From: Deuterostichococcus epilithicus
Lineage: Eukaryota > Chlorophyta > Trebouxiophyceae > Prasiolales > Stichococcaceae
DNA length: 64,000 nucleotides
Reading direction: 5' to 3'
Assembly: GCA_033439295.1 (NCBI GenBank)
Contig: JAVTLE010000014.1
Coordinates: 3,720,001-3,784,000, forward strand
Shown: positions 13,463-23,628 of the stretch, in pieces
Position numbering within the stretch: the first letter of the stretch is position 1
How the letters are laid out: each line of letters starts with the position of its first letter
Position numbers and translations under genes: made by a program
The notes under the pieces: generated by a model
The model's database searches: none
The model's input: only the letters and a program-made list of their open reading frames with translations
What the model was told of the DNA's origin: nothing

Positions 13463-16400
13463 TCACCGCCACATGGCCATATAGCTGCCCTGTAGCCCGG
13501 TAGCCAGCGGCCCGCCGCATATAAACATGCGCGAGCCGCCCGGGTCCCACTCGTGTGCGTAGGCGGCATTGTAAACGGTGAGGTTCTCGAAGTAATCCCT
13601 GCGCATCATATTCAAGTTTGCGTTCCTTGTACATACAATCGTTGAAAACCAGTGGTGACATGCATGACCCTTGGCTAAAGGGTAGGGGAGGTGGAGGAGG
13701 TTGGGGGGAAAGGTGGGGAAGGAGGAGGGAGGAGGAGGAGGAGGAGGAGGAATGCAGACCAAAGCAACCGTCTGATCTAGGTCTGGTCCGAGGTGACCTC
13801 GGGTCACACCGTGGGATGCAGGCCGCTGTGGTTTCCCTAGGGCCAGACCGTGCTTTGCATGCCGTGCCAATTTTGGCCTGCCATGCCACATGGCGGCCGA
13901 CCGTGGTTTTCAAACATTCGCTAGGAACTTTGCGTGAAGACGAGCACAGTGGCTTGACAGCCTGCACTGTCTCTGGCTGAGGGGAACGACTCGCAGCACT
14001 TGGTCCGAAGCTATTTTTTCCTATTTGATGTTTTTAATTGCGGCTCCTGAGGCTCCACCAGACTCAGCCGAGCTCGAAAGAAGGGGGATGCATAATGATT
14101 CCTCGTGACCAGCGTACAGGCTAGCCAGCAGTTCTCACAAAAGCACCTGCGCCTTTCTGTGGCTTCTCGTGGGTTCCCGTGCTGCCCGCGGAACGCACCT
14201 GTAGGTCTCGTTCCGATCCAGCCAGCCAGTGCCCAGCTGCAGAAGCTGCCGCTCCGATGACTGGGGAGCAGGCAGGTAGTCCCCCGCACGCAGGTCGTAG
14301 AACCATACCTCACCCCGCCCGTTGCCAATGGACAGCAGCCCGTGCTGGAACTGCAGCGATCGGTTGCCCTGCAATGCAAAAAGTCCAGGGACACCTCGAT
14401 TACCCTCCTTTGCTGCCTGCCTGCAGCGGCTCGCCGTGTGCCGGGTGCAGTCTAGACATGCTTCCGCAGCTGTGACGACATGCTGTTTCGTGGTCTGATT
14501 TACAAAGCTGGTTGATGCCAACGTCGAGCGCCAGGACGGCCAACAGGCTGTAGGCGCTCTTGAAAGGCGGTGTGAGCTTGTCCCAGCTCGGGCGCCTCAC
14601 CCCCTGCTGGTCGAGGCACGTCAGCTGGCCGGTGGGGCGCGGTGCGCGGGGGTCTAGGATGCATATGCAATCCACAGCCCCTGTAGCATACAGCCGCTCC
14701 CCGTCCGTCGCCATGCACACCAGCTCGTCAGTCGGTGGCGCCAGTTTGACCTGCGCAGAGCAGGGTGACAGCTCAGCATCCGGGGAACCTTCATGCAATC
14801 AGTCCTAGAAAAGATGCAACAGAATGGTACAGGGACGACCGCTGGGGGACGGCTGGGGTTGGCGCTGCCAGCGGGGGGCGCTCTGCAGCCCAGGTGATGC
14901 TTGCCACAGCCTGTTGCTGGCGCTCGAGCTGTGCGCATCGCCACGGCGGCTTCCGAGGTCAGAAACTCGCTGCAGGCGACATGCGGCACAGGGACCAACT
15001 CTGTGCAGACCATCGGCACGCCGCCGCGAGGGGTAGCCCNGGGGGGGGATGACGCACGCTGGACTTGCGCTGCAGGGCGCCGTCCCACAGGCTGACAGTG
15101 CCGTCGGTGCCCAGTGCCGCGAGCTCCTCCCGACCAACGCACCATTTGACGTCCCGCGCTTTGCCCTGCGCAGCATGGAAATGCACACACTCAAAGATGG
15201 CATACACACTAGTGGTGCATTGTGGCAACCGGTCCTGAAATCAGACGCCTAGTCGGGTCACGGACATTTGGTCTGCCGCGTTCTCGCGAGTCGGCCAGGG
15301 ACACAGTCCTGCAGCATGCTGCAAGCCCGTCACGCAGCGAAGGTGCCACGGCTCACCCTTTTCAGCTGCTTCGAGGCCAGAGGCTCCCTGCAGACCGGCT
15401 GGGCACGCGGCTCGGCATCTACCTCCCACAGCTTGAGGCTGCGGTCCCGCGAGCCTACGGCAGCACGGTGAGACTGATTTCCATCACGAAGACAGCAGAC
15501 TTTGCACGTCAGATCATTAAGACTCCCAACCAAAGGGGCTCCCCATCTCGAGAGGTGTTATGCGTCTCAGCGTTCTGCATCTCAGCCGCAGCTCACCTTT
15601 GGCACATATATTAGTGGCTGATAAGCATTCGGCAATGAGAGCTTGTACTCTGCTCACCTGTCACAAGCAGCCTGTCCGTGACCCACGTGACGCCGAAAAC
15701 CCAGTCTCTGTGGCCCTGCACAGGCAACACACCACTTGAACATTTCGCCACTTTGGGACGACATGTCAAGTGCTGGCAGGCCTGGAATCGAACATGTTAT
15801 GCGCGATGTTGGGAGCTAGACTGGAGCACCTGCAGGCGCAGGATTGGCTCGCGTGAGGGCAGGGCCAATATGGCACAGTCGTCGGGGCCGCAGCCGCCCG
15901 CCGCCAGAAGGTCGCCACACGCATTGCGCTCCAAACTCCTGATGCCGCAGGTGACCTGCAAAAGGGCCCGCAGGGCTGATCAGCAGGTGCCTTGGTGGCG
16001 GGGANGNGNGGGGGGGGTGCGCATGGTGGGGAGGTGGGGGAAAGGGGGTTTCTCATGCAGGCGCCACACCATGTCTCTGTCATTATTCCATGTCTACAGT
16101 GTCGGTGTCAATGCTACTCTTCTCGGCGTTCAATCTGCATCTGAGCAAACCTGATCAGTTGAGTGGCTCAGCGGCTCACCGGGATCTCGTACTCTCTGCC
16201 GTTGGCCGCGCGCTCCGCACTGAGCGGCAGGTGCACAGTCTGCAGCGGCTGCAGCGACTCTGCGTCCACGAACGCGACCTTGTCGTTTTTGGTGCCAAAC
16301 GCAACCGTGCGCTCGTCGATCCAGGCCTGCGATGTGAGAACAGCTTGAAAGAATCATGCCGCCGGCCTCGAGCGCCACAGCATGGCCCACTGTGCTCAGA

Positions 16401-16601
16401 CCACAGTGCAGACTACCACGGCATGTGCGGAGCATGCTGCCGTGGGACACCGAGCACGCGACATCAGCTGCTCTGAGGACACTCACGCAGGAAAAGGCTT
16501 TGTCGAAAGTCTTCAAAACGCCGACGTCTACTTCCTTTTCCTCCAGGGACGCCGGCAGCTTCCTTGTGGCCACCTCCCAGAACGGCTCGCCTCCAAACCC
16601 C
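13463..16601 (-). CDS. DCAF12: DCAF12-like WD40 protein, 5' end not resolved
   Basis: WD40-repeat protein. In animals DCAF12 is a substrate receptor of the CUL4-DDB1 ubiquitin ligase. Nine exons join in phase: 16487-16601, 16180-16326, 15830-15955, 15658-15715, 15357-15454, 15058-15165, 14601-14750, 14199-14368, 13463-13598. Landmarks follow the DCAF12 order: KTFDKAFSCAWIDERTVAFG (cf. NKVFASQWLNDRQVVFG), GHRDWVFGVTWVTD, GSRDRSLKLWEV, LGTDGTVSLWDG, LYATGAVDCICILDPRAP, GEVWFYDLRAGD, WLDRNETYRDYFENLTVYN, then the C-terminal signature FICGGPLATGLQGSYMAMW (human FVAGGPLPSGLHGNYAGLW). The first exon(s) are missing: the 16601 exon opens with a single leftover base, so at least one more lies upstream, probably in 16.6-17.1 kb. 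Ambiguous bases at 15040 and 16005-16009 fall in introns. The family assignment is firm; CRL4 function in the alga is inferred. Confidence 0.8.
13676..13751. repeat. Polypurine tract (GGA-rich) in the last DCAF12 intron
   Basis: About 75 bp of almost pure G/A on the plus strand, ending in a run of GGA/GAG triplets. In gene sense it is a long C/T tract about 80 nt upstream of the final-exon acceptor at 13599. Confidence 0.85.
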
Positions 16602-17111
16602 CTGCAAGTCGTTTTGACAACGTTGGAGTCGCTGTTGAGGAGCGCGTTCGCAGGAGTTTTTTAGTTCCAGGCGTCCAAGACGCGGCAGTCCCAGACGCAT
16701 GTTTCATATGTTACTTCTGCAAAATGCAATTGCGGCGGTGCACAGATCAGCATATTTGATGCTAACTGTGGTGGGAGGTATCGCTGGCATTCTCACCCTC
16801 GGCGCTGCGGAAGCTGGGAATCAAACACGAAATCAAGCACTCCTCCAGAAGTCAAGTTGCCATGAGCTCGCCTACGGCAGCCGCGTCTCAGCATGTGATC
16901 GAGCACAGCATAGCTTGCTGGCCTTGATGCAATCATGCAAGTGGAAATGCCGACCGCAGTTGCAGGCGAGTCCAAGAACGCCAATGCAAGCCGCCCCTGT
17001 GCTGAAATGAGGTCAGCTCAGTCCGCAGTTCAGCAGAGCGAGACAATTCAGCAGACATACTGAGGCTGTTGACATGATTGCAAATTCGAAATAGAGGATC
17101 TGCAGGCCAAG
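16602..17111. other. Missing DCAF12 5' exon(s) and divergent promoter region
   Basis: Must contain the unresolved start of the minus-strand DCAF12-like gene and the promoter of the plus-strand NPC2-like gene. A minus-strand frame near 16.6-16.7 kb (starting MRLGLPRLGRLE) is a candidate first exon, but its phase does not join cleanly to the next exon. Confidence 0.35.
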
Positions 17112-18103
17112 ATGCGGTGCGCGCTGCTGCTGGTTGTGGTGCTGGGCCTGCTGAGCTCGTCCACAGCCTTCGATTGGAAGCCGTGCAGCGACAGCAGCAA
17201 GTATGCAGACATAAAGGAGGTCACATTAACGCCCGAGGAGCCCTCGGCAGGCGTCACCGTCAGCTTCGCCATCCACGGCACAGCAAGTGCGAAGCAGCTA
17301 CCCCCTATTTCCCAGTCCTGGTGCCACAGCTGGAGCCTCTGCTGAGCTTGGATCAGATTCTTTTGGTTGACCTTGCAGAGCACTCTCAACTAGTGACTGC
17401 TTAGCAAATCTGATGCAGAGCTGACGGTTGTAGCGATGAGTGTTGCGGTCACCGAGCATACTTCATGTCCTCCAGCTACTCACGCTGATGGCGCATGATG
17501 CAGAGATCGACGTGCCGGCCGGCGCACTGGACATCTCGGTCATGTACAGTGGGCTGCCCATCTACTCAGAGTCACGGGACCTGTGCGACATGACAACCTG
17601 CCCGATCAAGACAGGCGACCTGACGATAGCCTACGACCAGTGAGTGACTCGCTTTCGAATGCACATATGGTCGTAGTCATAAGCTGCGTGCGAGATCACT
17701 GCACTGTAAAATCATGTCGGCACAGGGCACTGACAGCTCTCTGTTGACGCAGGTACCTTCCGCCTATTGTGCCGCCGGTGAGCGATTGCGATGATCCCAA
17801 ACAGACTCTATGCCAAGGGCACGCAAGCATGTTTTGCGGAATCAGGTGGATCTGGGCCATGTACGGCATGTGGAACAACCATCCTCACATCCTTCGTTGG
17901 CACAATCAGGTTGGAGACGAGTGCTCTCTGATCATATGCAGGGCCCGTACAACGTGACGCTGGATGCGACGAGCTCGAACGGCCAGGAGCTGCTGTGCCT
18001 GGAGGTGCTTTTTGACGTGACGCTGCCGTCTGTGGGTGCCACAGCGGGCGCTGCAAAGGGAAAGGTCGCCAACCTCCTGCGGGGCCACAACGCCCAGGCA
18101 TGA
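17112..18103 (+). CDS. Secreted NPC2-like ML-domain lipid-binding protein, 165 aa
   Basis: Four exons join in phase: 17112-17286, 17504-17639, 17753-17777 (25 nt) and 17942-18103. The product has a classic signal peptide (MRCALLLVVVLGLLSSSTA) followed by an ML domain: FDWKPCSDSSKYADIKEVTL, the LCDMTTCPI pair, then LPPIVPPGPYNVTLDA and LLCLEVLFDVTLP. Four cysteines in the mature chain match the disulphide-forming positions of the MD-2/NPC2/PG-PI-transfer family. Members bind sterols or phospholipids in a beta-sandwich pocket, so a lumenal or extracellular lipid-binding role is likely; the ligand cannot be read from sequence. Length is normal for the family. A basic tail follows the domain (GAAKGKVANLLRGHNAQA). 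Confidence 0.88.
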
Positions 18104-18489
18104 GCGGCATGCGGGCAGTCTAGCCTGCCCCAGCGCGCTGCCACCTGACAGCCAATGCGGCACGACATGATCACACTTGCTGGGCCTCATCAGCTTGCCC
18201 ACGCTGTGCACGAAGTAGTTGGCCATGCTTGATGCTGCTGTACCCGCTGCCCTGTGGGGAGGGCTGGTGCCTGGCAGATCAAACGCATATCATTATACCT
18301 AGCTTGGATAACGACCTGCCATTATGCGTGGGTTTTGGAATGTCAAACGTTGCATATGGGGTCTTGATTGATTTTGGGGTTGACGAACATGCTAGCTAGA
18401 ATTTGACATCGCTGTGTGACACGCAATCCCACACGCAACTCAGCACACACAACAAACCACATCGAAGCATTGATGAGAGGAATCCCTGA
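18104..18489. other. Gene-free stretch between convergent genes
   Basis: 3' UTR space of the NPC2-like gene (+) and NAA20 (-). It is A/T-richer than its surroundings near 18.28-18.42 kb. No coding or RNA feature recognised. Confidence 0.5.
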
Positions 18490-19674
18490 TCAATCGTGTT
18501 CAAGTTCGTGTGGATACACCGCTCTATCTAGTGGGATGACTGACTTTTGAAGCACGTCGCGAGCCATCGCTTTTCTGAGGTCGTATGCATCCTCTTCTCC
18601 GCTGTAGTAGCCCAGCACTCTTCGATAAAGTGTGTATCCAAGCTGCAGGAGGCACGCAGCAGTGTCGGACCTCAGACTCAAAGCGTCACATGTGGCTGCG
18701 CACCCACATTGTCTGCACACAACAGGACTCAGTCTGGTGCAGCCATCAAGCGAGCGGAGGATGCTGCACCAACCTTGGTGTACATCTGAATGGCTGTCTT
18801 GTTGGAGGCGCGCACGAACAGGTCGACGAAGTAGCCGTCGTGCATGCGCATTGTGATGTCCTCCAGGCAGTCCATCAGCTTGGCCGCCAGCCGCTGCCGC
18901 CTGCACCGCATGTGTTGATGTTGTCAACATGAAAATTGGTGCCACCGTCGACCAGTGTCGTGCGGCTACACGCTCAGCGCCAGCTCATACGTTGCACTTG
19001 AACACGATGGCCATATGCAAGTCGCTAACATGCTGTGCGTATCGCCTCCAGGGTTGGCCGCAAGCGTGTCCCCTCGAGTCACCTTGCCTCACAGTCTCAC
19101 CTGAACTCCGGAGCGACGGTGACCGCGGTGACATGCCCGTGCCAGCCCTCGCCCTCGCCCTCCGCCTTGCCCAGGATGTAGCCCATGCTCTGCGCCCCGG
19201 GGCCCTCCGCTACCAGGCAGTACTCCGGCCACTTGGCCAGGTATTGCAAGTAGAAGGGCAGGTTGTACTGCGGGTGCAAGGAGCCCGACGAGTCAACTTG
19301 TGAAAAATGCCTGGTGGAGAAATGGGTCCAGCTCCCTGTGCTGACAGGCGGGATAGCCTGTTCTATCAAAATGTCTCCGGAAGGAGGCAGCAGGCACGAT
19401 GCAGCCATGCTCTGTACGTGAGCGGCAGCGGGCATGCTCTGGGGTCCTTGTTGCCATGCCGTGTCGTGCTGAATATTGACAGCGCTGCTCTATGCTGCAG
19501 TGCCAGCAGGCTCCTCTTGATCCCCCATGCATACACGTGCACGCATCACATGGCATTGCCACTGATAGGCCTCGGCGCCGGCAGGTACAGACCCACCGTC
19601 TCTGTGAAGAAGTCCAGGTTTACTGGGTTGAAGGTGAACAGGTCGTCGCAGGTAAATCGCCGCAGGGTGGTCAT
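18490..19674 (-). CDS. NAA20: NatB N-terminal acetyltransferase catalytic subunit, 174 aa
   Basis: GNAT-fold enzyme that, with NAA25, acetylates N-termini beginning Met-Asp/Glu/Asn/Gln at the ribosome. Four exons join in phase: 19597-19674 (MTTLRRFTCDDLFTFNPVNL), 19101-19267, 18774-18900 and 18490-18642. Family landmarks are LPFYLQYLAKWPEYCLVAEG, MGYILGKAEGEGEGWHGHVT, the acetyl-CoA loop VAPEFRRQRLAAKLM (R/QxxGxA-type, here RRQRLA), YFVDLFVRASNKTAIQMY and RRVLGYYSGEEDAYDLRKAM, ending ELEHD. It is close in length and sequence to human NAA20 (178 aa), including the conserved DMRKA-like C-terminus. It runs divergently from PAM16 with about 500 bp between the two ATGs. Confidence 0.96.
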
Positions 19675-20169
19675 GATGCCTCTGCCTGTATGCACTGGCT
19701 GAGCTTCGGCTGGATGGATCTGCTCGAGGTTGTGCAGGGAATGGCGCGCAGCACCAGCCCGCCCCTGTTGGATTCGGCGCCGATCCTAGTAAATTGGCAC
19801 AGATGGACACAGCGACTACCAGCCAATGACCACTTTGCTGCAACAACAGAAATGCCTGTGAGCATGCCGGGGAATGCAGGTGCATATCTGGAACAACCCA
19901 GCATCCCGGTACTTTCCTGCGTCACACCGCGTTCTACCTCTCACCAGCCGTTATATGATAAGTCGTTCAAGGTGCTGTGAATTGAGCATCGTGCCGTTGC
20001 GCGTGGTCAAAGCAAAGCTGTGCTGTTTTGCTCAGTCATCCCGACTGCCACTGGAGGTGCAGCCAGCGCAGGGGCAGCGATACATCACGAACCGGCACCG
20101 GCTGGCGCAACTTGATGCGTTCTTCAGCTTTGTGCATGCTGGCGTGCTGAAACTCTCACTGAACAGAGC
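19675..20169. promoter_or_regulatory. Divergent promoter region NAA20 / PAM16
   Basis: About 495 bp between the ATG of NAA20 (-) and the ATG of PAM16 (+). It should carry both promoters and 5' UTRs. No specific element stands out. Confidence 0.35.
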
Positions 20170-21142
20170 ATGGTAAGCCGCACGCCTCCAGGCACTGGAG
20201 GGACTCTGCTGTGCGGCTGAGTCGAGCTGACTGTTTCACGGGCGGAGCGACCGGCTCGTTTACCGGTCATCTCTGTGCATGGCAGGCGGCGCGTATTATA
20301 GCCAATCTGCTCGTGGCCGGCGGCGGCGTGCTCTTCCGGGCGGCAGCGCAAGCATACCGACAAGCCATCGTCAGTGCGTGCCCTGAACATCACCACTTCC
20401 TGGTGTCTGGTGGTCTGTGAGAAACCTGATTCCTCATCCTCGTGCACGACTGGTGCGGAGTGAGCCAACTGGTCATCTTGATTTACCTGTGCGATGATGC
20501 AGATGCTGGAAAATCGGGCGTGACGGCGGAAAACGTTGCGGCTGGGCTCAAGTCCGGGCAGCTGACGCTGCAGGAGGCGCAGCAGATCCTTGGGGTTGAA
20601 AAGAACGCCACGCTCGACCAAGTGCGCAAGGTGAGAGCAGTGCAGTCCCGGAGGCGTCATTCTTGTTTGGATGATGCGCAGCAAATATGCTTCTGGCGTT
20701 GGGTCCATAGCGCGAAGGAAATTACGGAGGCTCAGTGCCGTAGAGACATCTCAGCACGGATGCAAGCTGAGATGCGCCATGACCTGAAAACTCTCATTCT
20801 GCTATCTGCGCAGAAGTATCAGCACCTGTTCGAGGTGAACGAGCAGCATGGGTCCTTCTACCTCCAGAGCAAGGTGCGCGATGCAACAGAGATAACCAGG
20901 AGACGTATTCAGGAGCCGAGATGGCTTGCCTGGAGGCTGCAAGTAGGTATGAGAGTGGCTGTATTTGCTGCAACACAGTATGAAAGTGCCAAACATTCGT
21001 GTGCGGTCGCCAGGTGTACCGGGCAAAGGAACGATTGGACATGGAGTTCAGGGAGCAGGGCATTGACGTGGACGCGGCAGAAGAGGCAGCAAAGGCAGCG
21101 GAGGAGGCGGCTACAACTGCAGAGGGGGAGGCGCGGCGGTAA
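20170..21142 (+). CDS. PAM16: Mitochondrial import motor subunit PAM16/TIM16, 135 aa
   Basis: J-like protein of the presequence-translocase motor. In the family it sits on the matrix side of the inner membrane and restrains PAM18 and mtHsp70. Exons: 20170-20172 (ATG only, then GTAAGC), 20286-20373, 20503-20630, 20814-20873 and 21014-21142; all phases agree. The product starts M-AARIIANLLVAGGGVLF, matching the hydrophobic PAM16 N-terminus. The degenerate J domain follows with LTLQEAQQILGVEKNATLDQ and YQHLFEVNEQHGSFYLQSKV (the HPD motif is replaced, as expected), then YRAKERLDMEF and an Ala/Glu-rich tail. The first exon is the unusual part: no in-frame ATG precedes the conserved N-terminus in exon 2, while ATG/GTAAGC lies 113 bp upstream and gives the expected start. 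Confidence 0.93.
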
Positions 21143-21764
21143 ATGCCAGCCTCTGCTGGGGGTGCTGCTCCACCTGTCACGCCACCACTTCTGGCCAGGC
21201 GGTCGCAGCAGGGACGAGTGGCTGCCCGTGAGGGGCGAGTCGCGAGCGACACGAATTGAGCAGCCGCTGGGCCGCTGGGCCGCCTGACCTACCATGCTCA
21301 GCGGGGCATGGAAACAACCTCGCCTGGCGTAAGTGCCGGATGACAGCGGTGGCGGTAGCGCTGCTGCGGATCAGCAGCGACAGCGCCAATCCCGGGGCGC
21401 TGACAGCCACCCTGCAGCGCCATGCAGTGGGGCAACGCAAGGCACACCGTGCGTTTTGGCGATGTGGAGTGTGGAGTACGGTCTACTGCGACGGCATATG
21501 GCAGCCATGGAAGGAGGCTGCCGCTGTGGAGCATGTAGAGATGAAGGACACAAGGAGTCTGCTCGCAGGAGTGTGTCCTGAAGAGCTGCTTGCTGCTGTC
21601 AGGGAAATACGTTGGCTGAGCCGGCGCAAGCAAAGTCTTCAGTGCGCAAAGAGATGCTCTTGGCAACAGTTTCCGGATACTGACATGCAAGTGGCCTCTG
21701 AGCGAATTTCAAGCCGCAAGATTCCAATGTCAGCTTTCTGCCCTCACACACTATCCCAACGTCA
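21143..21764. other. Gene-free stretch between convergent genes
   Basis: Space between the stops of PAM16 (+) and the thioesterase (-). A plus-strand open frame crosses it (21256-21933), but it starts without a family match, overlaps the thioesterase exon in antisense and has no splice logic. I read it as 3' UTR. Confidence 0.5.
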
Positions 21765-23132
21765 TTACTGCTCAGCACCGGCTGTGACGCCCTCGAAACA
21801 TCGCCTCAAATCGGCACTGATCCGCTTCGGCCGGTACTGCTGGTCCAACAGCACGACCACCGCCGTCGCCGCGAGCACGACCTGTATGCCACGAGACACG
21901 AGCGAAGTCAGCACTGAGATCGCACTATTCTGAAATCCCGCGCCGCAATGCATCAATGCAGATCGTATGGCGTGGGCCGACAGTCATGCCCAAGATGCCA
22001 CACAAGGGCAGCCTTCACCAATGCAACCGGCCCCAATCCACCCGACGGCCCCAGACGGCACGTCGCACCTGTGGCTGCCGCTCCCCGCCGCGAGGCAGCC
22101 GCACGATCTGCTGCTCGAGGTTTGCACGCGCGGCGCTGATCTTGCCGACCCGCACGTCCACCCTGAAGCGGTCATTCGAGCGCAGTGGCGCCATGAACCT
22201 GTGCGCCACAGAGCCTCTGGTCGGCACCTGTTCATGCCCGGTACGCCTGGCACAAGATGGGCAATCACACCACTGTAACAGCTCAGCGCACACATCTGGC
22301 CACAACATGACGCTTGCTGAGCGCGCGGTTGTTCGCATCTCCAGTCTGGTAGTCTCAACAGCTGAATGGCACCTCATATTCAGCTCTGACAGCGCCAGAG
22401 CCTCCCCGCCGCGTGCGATGCCATCCGCGCTCACACCCCGGCTCTCTAGCCATTCATGCCGAGCTGCAGTAGCATGGGTTTTGATTAGCGCTACGAGACG
22501 CATGCCATGACGCAATGCAGGAGAGCTTGTACAATGCGCTCAAGCGGCTTGTGAGCGCAATGCGTTGCGCACCGTGCTGCAGGTAGTTTGCATACACCTG
22601 CGCTGTTGCCAGCGGAGCGTGATTCAGCAGCATGTTGTGGCCAGCGGAGCTCAAGACTTCAGGACACAGTCGTCGGATGTGATTCCATCAGATGAGACCT
22701 CACCGCATTGTTGACCACCTGCGCACGACATGCCATTTCATCAAAGCGATCTAGAAACATGTAGGTAGTGAATGGCGGTTGGACTCGGCGCCCGCGCCAT
22801 AGCGCGCTTGCAGTGGCACCTACCCCGTACTGATCCAGCTCATAGTCTCTGACGTACATGTCGACCGAAAAGCTTGGATTGCTCAGGCCGTCACCGGCTG
22901 CCGCGCTGCTGCAGCAGGTGGTGCTTCTCCTGGGATGGCTTCCAGGAGCTGCGCATGCCATCCATGCACATGTTGTCGATCGCTGTGGACTGCTGGTGCT
23001 GTAGCACTGAAGCGAGACCACATGTACGCTATTCAGATTCCTCCGTGACACCGCAGCTGATATAGCGAGTCGGTCGCTCAGACCAACGGTGCATCGGCGC
23101 AAAATTGCATCACCAGCTCGTTGCATGAACAT
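21765..23132 (-). CDS. Plastid-type hot-dog acyl thioesterase (ALT/MKS2-like), 228 aa
   Basis: 4HBT-fold thioesterase of the plant acyl-lipid thioesterase / methylketone synthase 2 group, which hydrolyses acyl-ACP (including medium-chain and beta-keto acyl) in plastids. Exons 22824-23132, 22704-22718 (15 nt), 22573-22597 (25 nt), 22373-22463, 22069-22198 and 21765-21881 are all in phase. The spliced core reads [20 protein letters not shown], then LQHARHEWLESRGVSADGIA, GEALALSELNMRFMAPLRSN, RFRVDVRVGKISAARANLEQ and a final QQYRPKRIS. The Asp of [10 protein letters not shown] is the family's catalytic acid. About 85 residues rich in Arg, Ser and Thr precede the domain and look like a transit peptide. 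The first ATG in frame (23132, MFMQRAGD) is used; upstream frame continues without ATG. Substrate chain length is not predictable here. Confidence 0.9.
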
Positions 23133-23628
23133 CCAACAAGCCAAGGAAACTCGGAGGCCCTGCTTACTATGTTATTACGGCCTATTGCGATCTGGGACAA
23201 TTTTAGCAAACAGAGGCTAGCGAATATGATTCCTGCGTTGCTGAGAATTTTGGGTGTTTGGCACCGGCGGAACGCCGGATCAATCCGTGATCAATGACTG
23301 TGACAAACGGCAGTACTGAGCGCTGTTGGCAGCATAGGCGTTGCCCATGTGTAATGGCGCGTTGCTTGCTGTGTGAGCAGCCCTGACGGCGGCGTCCGCT
23401 AGCAGTTGCACACAGTGGAAATATCTGCCAAACATTCACAGTACAACGTTCATCATGAAGATAAAAACGCGAGTAACAAGCATTTAAATCATTGAACCGT
23501 GTCGCGAGGTGTGTGCAGAGTAAAGATTCGCGACGCTTCTGCAGCAGAAGCGGCCTTTCCAAAAAACCTGACGGTCGTGCGGCAATTGGACTACAGTACT
23601 TCCAGTGGCGTCGCAGCAGATTCCCTCT
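23133..23628. other. Intergenic, thioesterase 5' / LRR gene 3'
   Basis: Contains the promoter of the thioesterase (-) and the 3' UTR of the LRR gene that starts again at 23629. No coding feature or clear motif found. Confidence 0.45.

Noticed and set aside
21256-21933. 225-codon plus-strand open frame
   Set aside because: No family resemblance; it overlaps the last exon of the thioesterase in antisense and reads through its 3' UTR. GC-rich DNA gives many such frames.
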